NCBI RefSeq assembly: GCF_013870525.1
Contig: NZ_JACBXD010000025.1
Span: 38,649-102,648, forward strand
DNA length: 64,000 nucleotides
Direction of reading: 5' to 3'
Source: Amycolatopsis pittospori
GTDB lineage: Bacteria > Actinomycetota > Actinomycetes > Mycobacteriales > Pseudonocardiaceae
Position 1 is the first letter of the stretch. Every line of letters begins with the position of its first letter. The translations under genes and the position numbers were made by a program. A model generated the notes under the pieces. The model saw only the letters and a list, made by a program, of their open reading frames with translations, did no database searches and was not told where the DNA came from. This document shows, piece after piece, positions 24,678 through 35,000 of this stretch.

Positions 24678-27593
24678 ATGATGTGGCTTGCCACCCCTCG
24701 CCCGACCTCGGTTTCGGTCCGCGCCGGATCGACGGCACTCGTGGGCCGCGACGTCGAGGTCTCGGCGATCGTGAAGATCCTGCTGCGCCGTCCCGCCGCC
24801 GTCCTGATCGAGGGCGAACCCGGGATGGGCCGCAGCAGGCTGCTGGAAGAACTGGCCGGACGCCGCGAGTTCGCGGCGGGCCGGGTGCTGTCCGGCGCCT
24901 GCCAGCCGATGCGCGAGCCGTTCCCCTTCGGACCGGTGCTCGAAGCGCTGCGCTCGGCGGGAGACCGGCCGCTCGGACCGCTCAGCCCGGTCGCCGGGGT
25001 ACTGAGACCCTTGCTGCCCGAACTCGCGGAAAGCCTTCCACCCCAACCGGAACCGCTCACCGACCCGTGCGCCGAACGGCATCGCCAGTTCCGCGCCGTC
25101 CGTGAGCTCCTGATCGCCTGCGGACCCGCGCTCGTCCTGATCGACGACCTTCAGTGGGCCGACGAGGGCACTCGCGATCTCATGCGGTTCCTCGCCGCGG
25201 CCATGCCCGCCGAACTCGCCGTCGTCTCGGCCTACCGGACCGGTTCCTCCTCGCGGCACGGAACCGCCGGCATCCCCTTCCGCACACCGCCGAACGTCCA
25301 GACCGCGCGTGTGACGCTGGGCCCGCTCGACGTCGAAGCCGTCGGGAAGATGGCGGAAGAACTCCTGGACCTGCCCCGGGTTTCCGCACCGTTCACCGCG
25401 AAACTCCACGAAAGCACCGCCGGGATCCCGTTCGTGGTCGAGGAGACCCTGCGCGCGCTGCGCGACGCCGCCGGACAGTTGCCGATCGGCGAGGTGCTCT
25501 CGGACAGGCTGCTGGAAAGCCTCGAAGTCCCCGTCTCCCTGCGTGAGGCCATCACCGAACGGCTCGAAGCGCTGCCCGAACCCGCGGTCCGGCTGGCCTG
25601 CGCGGCGGCGGTGCTCTCCGTCCCGTCCGAACCGGCGGTGATCGGCGAACTCGCGTGCCTCACCGGCGACGCGCTCCGTTCGGCCCTTTTGTCCACTTTG
25701 GACGGCGGAGTGCTCGGCGAACTCGGCGGCGACCGCTACGGTTTCCGGCATCCCTTGGCGCGCAAGGCCGTCTACGACACCGTCAGCGGCCCGGAGCGCT
25801 CACTGCTGCATTCACGCGCCATCCAGGTGCTCTCCGCGCTGCCGGTTCCCCCGCTGACCTTGCTGGCGAACCACTCCCGAGCCGCCGGGCGGACCGAACA
25901 GTGGCGCCACTACGCCGAAGCCGCCGCCGACGAGGCCATCGCCCATGGTGAGACCTCGCGCGCGATCGACCTGCTCCAGTCCGTCCTGGCGGAGGCGGGC
26001 CTCGGCGAGGACGACATCGCCCGGCTGGCCACGAAACTCAGCCAGGTCGCGCTGCGCGGGTTCCGCCCGGACGTCATCGAGACCCTGGAGCGGATCCTCG
26101 AAGACCTCACCGACCTGCGCCCGAGTGTGCGCGGGACGATCCGGCTCAGCCTCGGGATGCTGCTGGTCCGCACGATCGGGCGGCTCGGCCGGGGCCGGGT
26201 CGAGGTGGAGAAGGCGATCACCGAACTGGTCGACGAGCCGGAACTGGCCGCACGCGGGATCAACCTGCTCGCCCAGCCGATCGACGGGCTGACGCCGTTG
26301 TCCTGGCACGAGGTCTGGATGGAGCGCGCCCGCGAGGTCTTCGAGCGGCTCGAAGACCCTGAGCTGCGGCTCGCGCTCACCGGCGACCGGATCGCCACCC
26401 AGGCGCATATCGGCAACGGCTCGGCCTGGGCCGACTTCGAGAAGCTCCCCGACGAGACCACCGGCGTCGCCGAACGCGTCCAGCTCGCCCGGCTGTGGTG
26501 CAACCTGGCCGACGCCCAGTCGTGGGCCGGCCATCTGACCAGGGCGGAAAAGCTGGTCACGGAAGGGATCCGCCGCGCGACCGACGCCGGCGCGCTCTAC
26601 GCCGCCGGGCTCGCGCAGGGCACCCGGGTCCGGCTGGACTGGGTGCGTGGCGAGTGGTCCGGGCTGGCGGAGGCCGCCGAGCAGCTTCGCGACGGCTATC
26701 CCGACCTCGGCCCGATCGTCATGGAGTCCTCCCTGGTCCTGGGCGGACTGGCCGCGGTACGCGGGGAATTCGCCGCCGCGCAACGACATCTGGCCGCGGC
26801 GAGCGTGCATGCCCCGGAACACGGGCCGATCCCCGTCGTCCTTTCGGCGGCCGGGGTCCTGATCCGGGTGCTCCTGGCGACGGACGACGTCGACGGCGCG
26901 TGCGCGACGGCCGACAACGCGGTCGCGGCGGCGCGGCGCAAGGGCGTCTGGGTCTGGGCGGCCGGCCTGGTCCCGGCCGCGGCCGAGGCCTACACCCGGG
27001 CCGGACGCTGGTCCGAGGCGGACGCGGTGGTCGAGGAGTTCGCCCGCGGCGTCGAAGGCAAGGATTCGCCGGTCTCTCGGGCAGCGTTGGTGGCCGGACG
27101 GGCAATCCTTCTCGACGCTCGGGGGAAACATCCGGCCGCCGCAACGGTTTTCGACGAGGCCGCCGCGGGCTACGAAGCGCTGCCGATGCCGTATCAGGCG
27201 ATCGGCGCCCGGGAGCGCGCGGCGCTGTGCCGGCTCACCGCGGGCAACCGCAAGGCGATCGAAGAACTCGCGGCCGCGGCGGAGGCGTACGAGCGGCTCG
27301 GCGCGACCCGTGACGCCGGCCGATGCCGCCACCAGCTGCGGGAACACGGTGCCTGGGCCCCTTCCCAGCGCGGTCGGCGCGGCTACGGCCAGGAGCTCTC
27401 GCCCCGTGAATTGGAGGTCGCGCGCATGCTCTCCGACGGGCGCACGAACCGGGAGATAGCGGACGGATTGTTCCTTTCCCCGCGCACGGTGGAACAGCAT
27501 GTGGCGAAGGTTCTGCGGAAACTCGGTGCCCGTTCACGCACCGATGTGGCCCGCCGCATGTCGACTTATGCCCCGGCGGCTGTCGATCGATAG
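24678..27593 (+). CDS. Large ATP-binding LuxR-family (LAL) transcriptional regulator
   Basis: The start is the ATG at 24678 (24681 equally possible) after GAGGAG. The 971 residues follow the LAL layout: an N-terminal AAA/NTPase domain with ALVGRDVEVSAI, a P-loop-like GEPGMGRSRLL and a Walker B LVLIDDLQWAD. A long helical tetratricopeptide-like middle follows (about 380-890), then a C-terminal LuxR helix-turn-helix with LSPRELEVARMLSDG and TVEQHVAKVLRKLG. The P-loop has Arg where Lys is normal, so ATP hydrolysis may be weak. LAL proteins activate secondary metabolism or catabolic operons. It lies upstream of the type VII locus on the same strand but 215 bases away, so control of that locus is only a possibility. 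Confidence 0.88.
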   Translation: MMWLATPRPTSVSVRAGSTALVGRDVEVSAIVKILLRRPAAVLIEGEPGMGRSRLLEELAGRREFAAGRVLSGACQPMREPFPFGPVLEALRSAGDRPLGPLSPVAGVLRPLLPELAESLPPQPEPLTDPCAERHRQFRAVRELLIACGPALVLIDDLQWADEGTRDLMRFLAAAMPAELAVVSAYRTGSSSRHGTAGIPFRTPPNVQTARVTLGPLDVEAVGKMAEELLDLPRVSAPFTAKLHESTAGIPFVVEETLRALRDAAGQLPIGEVLSDRLLESLEVPVSLREAITERLEALPEPAVRLACAAAVLSVPSEPAVIGELACLTGDALRSALLSTLDGGVLGELGGDRYGFRHPLARKAVYDTVSGPERSLLHSRAIQVLSALPVPPLTLLANHSRAAGRTEQWRHYAEAAADEAIAHGETSRAIDLLQSVLAEAGLGEDDIARLATKLSQVALRGFRPDVIETLERILEDLTDLRPSVRGTIRLSLGMLLVRTIGRLGRGRVEVEKAITELVDEPELAARGINLLAQPIDGLTPLSWHEVWMERAREVFERLEDPELRLALTGDRIATQAHIGNGSAWADFEKLPDETTGVAERVQLARLWCNLADAQSWAGHLTRAEKLVTEGIRRATDAGALYAAGLAQGTRVRLDWVRGEWSGLAEAAEQLRDGYPDLGPIVMESSLVLGGLAAVRGEFAAAQRHLAAASVHAPEHGPIPVVLSAAGVLIRVLLATDDVDGACATADNAVAAARRKGVWVWAAGLVPAAAEAYTRAGRWSEADAVVEEFARGVEGKDSPVSRAALVAGRAILLDARGKHPAAATVFDEAAAGYEALPMPYQAIGARERAALCRLTAGNRKAIEELAAAAEAYERLGATRDAGRCRHQLREHGAWAPSQRGRRGYGQELSPRELEVARMLSDGRTNREIADGLFLSPRTVEQHVAKVLRKLGARSRTDVARRMSTYAPAAVDR

Positions 27594-27808
27594 AAAGTCC
27601 GGGTTGATGTACGGTAGTCGTTGCCTGGCAAGGAAAAACGCTCAGATGAGCGTTGTGATCCATTCCATCAGGTCAAGCGGTGTTCGTACGGTTCCGTGCG
27701 TACATTCGCTGTGCTAGTTTGTTTACGCCATTAACAAAGTCGGCCTCCTTTCTGCAGGTCAGCCGATCGGTACGGGGGCGGACGCCCGAGAGGGAGTAGC
27801 GCTGAAGC

Positions 27809-28663
27809 ATGGCTGAACGAGCCGATTTCGCGCTGGGGACGGTCGAGGCGAGTGTGGTGGGACAGGCGCTCGGCGTCGACGTCCGCCTGTTCCCGTTGCG
27901 CGTCCGCAACACTTCGATCGACCCGGAGCGGTACACCGCCGTCATCCAGCGGGTCTACACCGACCTCGAACAGCGCCGCCTGTCGATCAACGGCGAGCTG
28001 AACCCGGCCATCCGCACCGCGTTCGCGCTGCTCGCGAACCACCGGATCACCGTTTCCGTCAACGGCATCGACGGCCTGGGCCAGGACATCGCCGTCCTCA
28101 CCGTCACCGACGGCCGCCAGGCGCTCGGCATCACCCAAGCCCCCGGGGACGACCTCCTGCAGTTCGCGCTCTTCGCGGACGAGGAACTGGTCGAAGTCCT
28201 CTCCGGCGTCCTGCCGCGGATGCGCCCCGCGTCGACCGGCCGCCGCAAGATCGTGCAGAAGGAAGAGCGTGCCGTCTCCGCGATGACGGCGCGCCGCCAG
28301 GCCGAGGCGGAGCTCGACGAAGAGGAGACCGACGCGTTCGGCAACCTCGAACTCACCGCCGTCGTCCGCGCCCGGCCGGAGGCCCCGGTGCGCCCCAGCG
28401 GCGAGGAGGGCGACGTCGCGGTGCTGGAGAAGGTGCTGTCCGGCACCCGGCTCGGCGGCGGGCACATCATCGTGAGCGGGATCGGCCGCCGCGGCGAACG
28501 ACTGCGGTCGACGCCGTTGAGCTGGCTGGACACCGAAGACGGCCGGTACCTGGTCTGGACCGAGACCGACGAGGCCTCCGGTGCCGTGATCGGTCACTAC
28601 GACCCGGCGAGTCGGTCGGGCGTGGCGAACGCGATCCGGGACGCCATCGCGGACATCTACTGA
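27809..28663 (+). CDS. EspG-family type VII secretion chaperone (large cassette)
   Basis: The 284 residues match the EspG family: FALGTVEASVVGQALG at the start, LANHRITVSVNGIDG in the first half, and SWLDTEDGRYLVWTET followed by VANAIRDAIADIY at the end. A charged linker (about 150-195, with AEAELDEEETDAFG) separates two halves. EspG binds PE-PPE dimers before export. It is the first gene of a six-gene plus-strand run, and the PE-like gene follows after 31 bases. AGGGAG lies upstream of the ATG. The first cassette has the EspG gene last, so gene order is not conserved. Confidence 0.85.
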   Translation: MAERADFALGTVEASVVGQALGVDVRLFPLRVRNTSIDPERYTAVIQRVYTDLEQRRLSINGELNPAIRTAFALLANHRITVSVNGIDGLGQDIAVLTVTDGRQALGITQAPGDDLLQFALFADEELVEVLSGVLPRMRPASTGRRKIVQKEERAVSAMTARRQAEAELDEEETDAFGNLELTAVVRARPEAPVRPSGEEGDVAVLEKVLSGTRLGGGHIIVSGIGRRGERLRSTPLSWLDTEDGRYLVWTETDEASGAVIGHYDPASRSGVANAIRDAIADIY

Positions 28664-28694
28664 CACCTCCTGAACCCGGCGAGAGGATCCTCCG

Positions 28695-29177
28695 TTGACC
28701 GAGGAAGCACAACCGCTCGAGCCCGCGCTGACCGACAAAGCAGTACCGTTCGAGCCCGCGCTGACCGAGGAAGCCGTACCTTTCACGGCCGCGACCAGGG
28801 TCGGGCTCGCGGGCGCGCAGCTGAAGCAGATGGCCTTGAAGGGCGGCTTCGCCGTCGACGACAGCACGGGTCGCGAAATGATCCGGTCACTCCAAGGCGT
28901 GATCGACAGCCTCGAAGAGCGCTGGAGCGAGCTGACCAAGCTGCAGAAGCAGCCGCCGATGAGCGGCACGGCCACCGCGCGATGGGTGTCCGGGCATATG
29001 TACGGCACGGCGAACGACGCCCAGGGCCTGCTCACCCAGCTTCAGGCCGCCCGCGCCGAGTTCCCGACCTACGTCGAGGCGATCGAACTCGCCAAACGCA
29101 ACTACCGTGAACGCGACGACGAGAACCAGCGCACTCTGACGCGGATCAACCCCGAGAGCCAAGGAGAGGCGCCGTGA
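28695..29177 (+). CDS. PE-like helical partner with YxxxD secretion motif
   Basis: The start is a TTG preceded by GAGAGGA. The 160 residues begin with three near-repeats of about 12 residues built on LTEEAVPFEPA, then continue as helices. Near the end is NYRERDDEN, a YxxxD export motif as found in ESX substrates. The protein has the same length and place as the 159-residue protein at 11399. The stop overlaps the start of the PPE-like gene by four bases, as expected for two chains that form one heterodimer. Function is inferred from motif and context. Confidence 0.65.
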   Translation: MTEEAQPLEPALTDKAVPFEPALTEEAVPFTAATRVGLAGAQLKQMALKGGFAVDDSTGREMIRSLQGVIDSLEERWSELTKLQKQPPMSGTATARWVSGHMYGTANDAQGLLTQLQAARAEFPTYVEAIELAKRNYRERDDENQRTLTRINPESQGEAP

Positions 29178-31207
29178 CCGAATCCGCGGACAAGACCACG
29201 GCGGAGAAGACCACGAAGGCCTCCGACCCCACCTCGCCGGACTACGACCCGCACAGCCCGTTCTACGACGTCACGGCCGATTCGTCGTCCTCGTACTACG
29301 TCGGGCCGCTGGCGGACGAGGCCGCGTCCGGCGACGAGATCCGGGCGGGCGCCTCGGCCGGCACCGATCTCCTGTTCAACCTGCTCGGCTGGGGCGACAC
29401 CGCGCTCAACGGGTTCAAGGACACGTTCACCCAGCGGATGTACGAGAAGCAGCTGGAGAACGCGCGCCATGGTCTCGACAAGGACCTCGAGATGCGCAGT
29501 CCGGGCTCCCCGCCGTCCACGGTCTGGGGCAACGCCACCCACGAGCAGATGGTGGACGCGATCTCGCAGGACGCGGACCCGGCCGTGGTCGCCGAGTCGT
29601 CCGAGGAATGGGTCCGGATCGGCAACGACCTGGCGAACCACCAGCGCGACCTCGCGAAGGCGATCAACGCCAGCACGGCCAACTGGCAGGGCGAAGGCGG
29701 CGACGCGGCCCGTGAGCACCTCGCGGGTGTCGGCAAGTGGCTCGGCTCGACCGCGAACGGCGCGACGCTGAGCGGACGTCAGCAGCAGATCCACTCGCAG
29801 ACGCTGAACGAGACGCAGAAGCAGATGGCGGCGAATCCGCCGGTGGCGTTCAACGTGCAGGAGGCCAACGCCAACCTGCAGACGATCACCGACCCGCACC
29901 AGTACATGTCGCAGCTCGGCAAGGACCTCGAGACCTTCAAGAAGCAGCAGGACGGTCGCGACCGGGCCGCCCAGGTGATGACCCAGTTCGACACCACGGT
30001 CGGCTCGGCGATCGCCACCCCGGCGTTCCCCGCCCCGCCGAAGCTCCCTTCCGCGCAGGCGACCCCGCAGTTGAGGGGCACCGCGGCCGGTGGTGGCGCG
30101 GGCTCGCCAGCTCACCTGCTTCGCGACCGCATGTCCCCCGAAGGCGCCGACGGCACGCCTCTCACTCCTTTCAACACCCCCGATGGCACTGTGGCCGCTT
30201 CGGTCGACGGGACACCTCAGGGCGGAGCGGGTGGCCCCGGCGGCTCCAGCAACGTGTCGCCCTTCAACGCGCCCAACGGTCCCTCGGGTGGGATCCCCGG
30301 CAGCGGTGGTCCCGGTAGCGGCGGCCCGGGCAGCGGTGGTCCCGGTGGCGGTCCCGGCGGTTTCGGCGGCGGCCCTGGTGGCTCGCCCGGCAACGTCACC
30401 ATGCCCACCATCGGCGGCCCGAACGTTCCCGGCGGTGAGGGTTACCGCCCGGCGGCGTCGTCGTCGCCCACGCTGCCGAACATGCCCAAGATCGACGACG
30501 GCACGCACACCACGGGCTACACCCCGCCCAAGTCGTCGCCGTCGTTCCAGCCGCCGACCTTGCCGAACTTCCCCGAAGGCGGCCCCCGTACCGGCGGTAC
30601 CAACTTCACCCCGCCGAACATCCCGCTGCCGAACGGGCCGACCGGCGGCGGACCTGGTCCGATCACCGGACCCAGGATCCCGACGATCGGCCGCACCGGC
30701 GGGATCAACGGCGACATCACCGGCAGGCTCGGCGGTCCTCCGTCGCTCCCCTCGATCCCCGAAGGCGGAACGACCAAGGGCGGCCCGCTCGGTGGCTCGC
30801 CCAAACTGCCCAACTTCCCTGGCGGTAGCGGTGGCGTCGGCGGCGGGAGCCTCGGCGGTGGTGGCGTCGGTGGCGGTGGCGTCGGCGGTTCCGGCGCGGG
30901 TGCCGGCGGCCTCGGCGGCGCGGGCAGGTCCACCGGTGCGCTAGGCATGGGCGGCGGCGTCGGCGCGGGCGGTATGGACGCCGAAGGTGCCGCGGGCCGC
31001 GGCGGAGCGGGCTCCGGCCGCGCCGGCACGGCGGGCGCCATGGGCCCGATGGGTGGCATGGGACACGGCGCCAAGGGCCAAGGCGACGAGGACAAGGAAC
31101 ACAAGGTCGCCGACTACCTCGAATCCGACGATCCGTCGTTCTTCGCGGCCGACCAGGTCGTCGCGCCGCCGGTGATCGGCGACTGGCAGAACAAGGACTG
31201 GAAGTGA
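29174..31207 (+). CDS. PPE-like type VII secretion substrate with long Gly/Pro-rich region
   Basis: The 677 residues start at GTG. Residues about 50-290 are helical and contain the WxG turn ANWQGEGGDAAREHL (about 172-186). Residues about 300-640 are low-complexity, dominated by Gly, Pro, Ser and Asn with repeats of GSGGPGSGGPG and PTLPNFP type. The last 35 residues return to a structured-looking acidic tail, KVADYLESDDPSFF, followed by APPVIGDW. This tail matches those of the proteins at 10254 and 63847. There is no signal peptide. Overlapping stops and starts on both sides show tight coupling. It is inferred to be a surface-exposed or secreted ESX substrate. Confidence 0.78.
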   Translation: MTESADKTTAEKTTKASDPTSPDYDPHSPFYDVTADSSSSYYVGPLADEAASGDEIRAGASAGTDLLFNLLGWGDTALNGFKDTFTQRMYEKQLENARHGLDKDLEMRSPGSPPSTVWGNATHEQMVDAISQDADPAVVAESSEEWVRIGNDLANHQRDLAKAINASTANWQGEGGDAAREHLAGVGKWLGSTANGATLSGRQQQIHSQTLNETQKQMAANPPVAFNVQEANANLQTITDPHQYMSQLGKDLETFKKQQDGRDRAAQVMTQFDTTVGSAIATPAFPAPPKLPSAQATPQLRGTAAGGGAGSPAHLLRDRMSPEGADGTPLTPFNTPDGTVAASVDGTPQGGAGGPGGSSNVSPFNAPNGPSGGIPGSGGPGSGGPGSGGPGGGPGGFGGGPGGSPGNVTMPTIGGPNVPGGEGYRPAASSSPTLPNMPKIDDGTHTTGYTPPKSSPSFQPPTLPNFPEGGPRTGGTNFTPPNIPLPNGPTGGGPGPITGPRIPTIGRTGGINGDITGRLGGPPSLPSIPEGGTTKGGPLGGSPKLPNFPGGSGGVGGGSLGGGGVGGGGVGGSGAGAGGLGGAGRSTGALGMGGGVGAGGMDAEGAAGRGGAGSGRAGTAGAMGPMGGMGHGAKGQGDEDKEHKVADYLESDDPSFFAADQVVAPPVIGDWQNKDWK

Positions 31208-31533
31208 CGGCTTCATTCGACGTCGACCCGGACGACCTGACGGCGCACGCCAGTCACCTCGACGGGCTCGTGGACCGGCTGAACACCGCGCACGCGGCGG
31301 CCGGGGAGGCGATGTCGGACGACGCGTACGGTCTGCTGTGCGCGTTCCTCCCGCCGATCATCAACCCGACCGGCGAACGCGCGGCCGAGGCGATCAAGGC
31401 TGCCGGGGAGGGCGTGCAGGCGACGGCGGACAACGTCCGTACCGCCGCCAAGTCCTATGTGGAGGGCGACACGGCCAACGCCGAGCCGTTCAACAAGGAC
31501 TTCAAGGCACTCGATATCGGAGGAAAGCAGTGA
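31204..31533 (+). CDS. EspC-like type VII secretion target
   Basis: The 109 residues start at GTG and overlap the previous stop by four bases. They fit the ESX-1 EspC/type VII secretion target family: a single helical hairpin starting SFDVDPDDLTAHASHLDGL, and near the end AKSYVEGDTANAE, which holds the YxxxD export signal. Such small proteins are co-secreted with WXG partners. Here the likely partner is the WXG-type N-terminus of the RHS protein or the PPE-like protein beside it. Confidence 0.8.
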   Translation: MTASFDVDPDDLTAHASHLDGLVDRLNTAHAAAGEAMSDDAYGLLCAFLPPIINPTGERAAEAIKAAGEGVQATADNVRTAAKSYVEGDTANAEPFNKDFKALDIGGKQ

Positions 31534-32063
31534 CCGGCGCGAACGGGCTCGGGGATCTCATGCGGGACCCCGAAGAGGCCGAACGACGACTGGACCAGTG
31601 GGCGACGGGCCTGGAAGAGAAGGCCCAGCGCTACGCCGCCGCGCAGGAGCGGACCGAGCAGCTGCGGCTGACGGCGTCCTCCTCCGACGGCGCAGTGAAG
31701 GTCACCGTCGGCGCGGACGGTGGTGTGACCGCCATCGACTTCGGCAACAAGGCCAGGACGTATCCGCTGGAGGAACTGTCCCGGCAGATCCTCGCGACCA
31801 TGCATCAGGCGCAGTCCGGGATCGCGACCCAGGTCGCCGAGGTGATGCAGGAATCGCTCGGCGACGAGGATCAGGAGACGCGGGCGCTGATGATCGGCAC
31901 CCTGCGCAGCCGCTTCCCCGAGATCGAGGACGAAGAGTCCCCGGCTCCCCCGCCACCTCCACCTCCTCCCGCGCCGTCCGGCGAAGCTCCGCCGCCCCCG
32001 CCGCAGGCACCGCGCGACAAGCGCCACGAAGCCCCCGACGACGAGGAGAACTCACCCTGGTGA
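31530..32063 (+). CDS. YbaB/EbfC family protein with proline-rich acidic tail
   Basis: The GTG at 31530 overlaps the previous stop, giving 177 residues. The N-terminal 100 residues show the YbaB/EbfC pattern (LTASSSDGAVKVTVGADGGVTAIDF, then YPLEELSRQILATMHQAQ). The family binds DNA as a dimer in its classical members. The remaining 60 residues are an acidic, proline-run tail (PAPPPPPPPPAP) ending DDEENSPW, which classical EbfC lacks. Position between an ESX target and an RHS toxin suggests a secretion-accessory rather than nucleoid role; this is inference. Confidence 0.78.
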   Translation: MTGANGLGDLMRDPEEAERRLDQWATGLEEKAQRYAAAQERTEQLRLTASSSDGAVKVTVGADGGVTAIDFGNKARTYPLEELSRQILATMHQAQSGIATQVAEVMQESLGDEDQETRALMIGTLRSRFPEIEDEESPAPPPPPPPPAPSGEAPPPPPQAPRDKRHEAPDDEENSPW

Positions 32064-32095
32064 GCCCGTCGTCCTGAGCCACGAAGAAGGTCATT

Positions 32096-35000
32096 GTGGG
32101 TAACCCCCTGGTCGCCGAGGTCAAGGACTCGACAAAGGCGTACACCGGCTCCTCACTGCTGGAATCGGCGTTCGATCTGAAGTCGGCCATCGAAAGCGGC
32201 GACTGGGCCTCGGTGGCGCTGGGCGCGGTCGGAACCGCGCTCGACGCGCTGTCGATGGCCATGGACCCCTTCGGCGCGATCCTCGCGAACGGCGTCGGCT
32301 GGCTGATGGAACACGTCGGCCCGCTGAAAGAGGCGCTCGACGCGCTCACCGGCAACGCCGACGAGATCACCGCGAATTCCGAGACCTGGAAGAACGTCGC
32401 GGGCGAACTCGGCGAGGTGGGCGCGGATCTGGCCGGTATGGTCTCCGCCGACCTGCAGAGCTGGACCGGCGTCGCGGCCGACGCCTACCGGGAGCGGGCC
32501 AAGGACACGGTCACGCTCCTGGACGCGGCGAAAGCGGGCTGCGAGGGCGCTTCCAGCGGGGTCAAGACGGCGGGTGAGGTCGTCGCCGCCGTCCGTGCGC
32601 TGGTGCGCGACATCATCGCCGAGCTGATCGGGCATATGATCAGCTGGGCGTTGCAGGTGCTGTTCACCCTGGGCATCGGGCTGACCTGGGTGGTCCCGCA
32701 GGTGGTCAACGCGGTGGCGAAGACCGCGAGCAAGATCGCGAACCTGACGAAGAAGACGGTCAAGGCACTCCAGGCGCTGATGCCGCTGCTGAAGCGCGCG
32801 GACGACCTGTTCGCCGACGCGGCGAAGGCGATGAAGAAGCTGCAGCCGGGCAAGGGTGCGCCGGCGCCGAAGCCGAACAAGCTGGACGAAGGCACGACGC
32901 CCAAGAGCAGCCCCGACGGCGGTGGCACGTCGCCGTCCGGTTCCCCGCCGCCGAAATCCGATCCGCCGCCGCCCCCGAAGTCGGATCCGCCTCCCCCGCC
33001 GAAGAACGACACCCCGGACGGTTCGACCACGCCGTCCGGTTCACCGCCTCCGCCGACGCGGGATCGGGGCGGTCCGCCCGCCCCGGACAACCGGATCAAG
33101 GACAAGAACACCGATCCGGCGGGCAGCAGCACCCCGATCACCAAACGGCCCGACTGCGGCGACCCGATCGACGTCGCCACCGGCTGGATGATGCTGACGC
33201 AGGACGACGTCGAATTCGCCGGTGTGCTACCGCTTTCCGTTTCCCGCACGCATCTTTCGTCGTACCGGCTCGGCCGGTTCTTCGGTGACTCGTGGGCGTC
33301 CACCGTGGACCAGCGGATCGAGGTCGAAGCCGACGGTCTCCATCTCGCTCTCGCCGACGGGTCGCTGCTGACCTATCCGGTCCCGATGTCCGACGCGCCC
33401 GTTCTCCCGGCGCTGGGCCCCAGGCTCCCGCTGTCCCGTGTGGACGACGGTTACGTGGTGTCCACTTCGGACACCGTACTTTTCTTCTCCGGCAACGGGG
33501 ACACGCTTCCCCTGCAGGAGATCGCCGATGGCGACGGCAACCGGATCGTCCTGCACTACGACGACAACGGCGTCCCGCGCGAACTCGAGCACTCCTCGGG
33601 CTACCGGCTCCTCATCGAGTCGGACAACGGCCTGATCACCGCGCTTCGCCTGCCCGGCGCGGAAAACGCGCTCCGGACCTACCGCTACGACGAGCGACGC
33701 CGTCTGGTGGAGGTCGCCGACCCCACCGGGACACCGCTGCGGTTCACCTACGACGCCGAAGGCCGCATCGTGCGGTGGGAGGACGTCAACGGGCGCTGGT
33801 ACCGGTACGGCTTCGACGCCGCCGGCCGCGTCGTGCGCGCTCAGGGCACAGACGGTTTCCTCGACGTCGCCATCGACTACGACCGGGAGAACCTGGTCAC
33901 CACGGTGACGGACTCACTCGGGCACCTCACCCGCTACCAGCTCGATGAGCTGCAACGCGTCATCGCCGTCACGAACCCCCTGGGCGCCACCACGCGCTAC
34001 GAACTCGACCGGTTCGGGAGCCTGCTCAGCCGCACCGACCCGCTGGGCCGCACGACGCGCTGGGAACTCGACGAGGCGGGCAACGTCCTCGCCGTCACCC
34101 AGCCGGACGGCAGCCGCGCGATCGCCGAATACGACGCGCGGAACCGGCCGATCGCCCGCGTCGGCCCGGACGGCGCGCTCTGGCGACACGAGTACGACGA
34201 ACGCGGAAAGCTCGTCCGCACCACGGATCCGACCGGGGCGAGCACCACCTACGGTTACGACGAGGCGGGCAACGTCGCCGTCGTGACCGACCCGCTCGGC
34301 GGGGTCACGCTGATCGAGTCCGACACCGCCGGGCTCCCGGTCTCCATCACCGACCCGCTGGGCGCGACCACGCGGTACACCTACGACGAACTCGGCCGGA
34401 CGACGTCGGTCACCGACCCGCTCGGCGGCGTGACGCGGACGGCGTGGGACGGCTTCGGCGAACTCCGCGAACGGATCGAGCCCGACGGCGCGGTCTGGCG
34501 CTGGAACCGCACGGCGGAAGGGAATTCGGACGAATCCGTGGACGCCCGCGGGCATACGGTGCGCACCGAGTACTCGAACTTCGACCTGCCGACCGCCGAG
34601 ATCGGCCCCGACGGCGATCGACTGTCCTCTGTGTACGACACCGAACTGCGGCTCGTCTCGGTCACCAACGAGCAGGGACTCTCCTGGCGCTACGACTACG
34701 ATCCCGCCGGGAACCTGATCGGCGAGACCGACTTCAACGGCCGCACCGTCCGCTACGGCTACGACGCCGCCGGACAGATGGTGTTGCGCAGCAACAGCCT
34801 CGGCCAGACGGTCGCCTACGAACGCGACGCGCTCGGCCGGATCGTCACCCGCCGTTCCGGTGACGACGTCGCCGTGTTCACCTACGACGCGGCCGACCGG
34901 ATGACCTCCGCGCGCAACGCGCATTCCGAGGTCACCTTCACTTACGACGCCGCGGGCCGGATCGTCGCGGAGTCCCTGAACGGCCGCGTCGTGCGGTCGG

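Noticed and set aside
24612..27500. Two long minus-strand frames opposite the LAL regulator
   Set aside because: They are shadows of the plus-strand gene, whose LuxR helix-turn-helix and NTPase motifs are clear.
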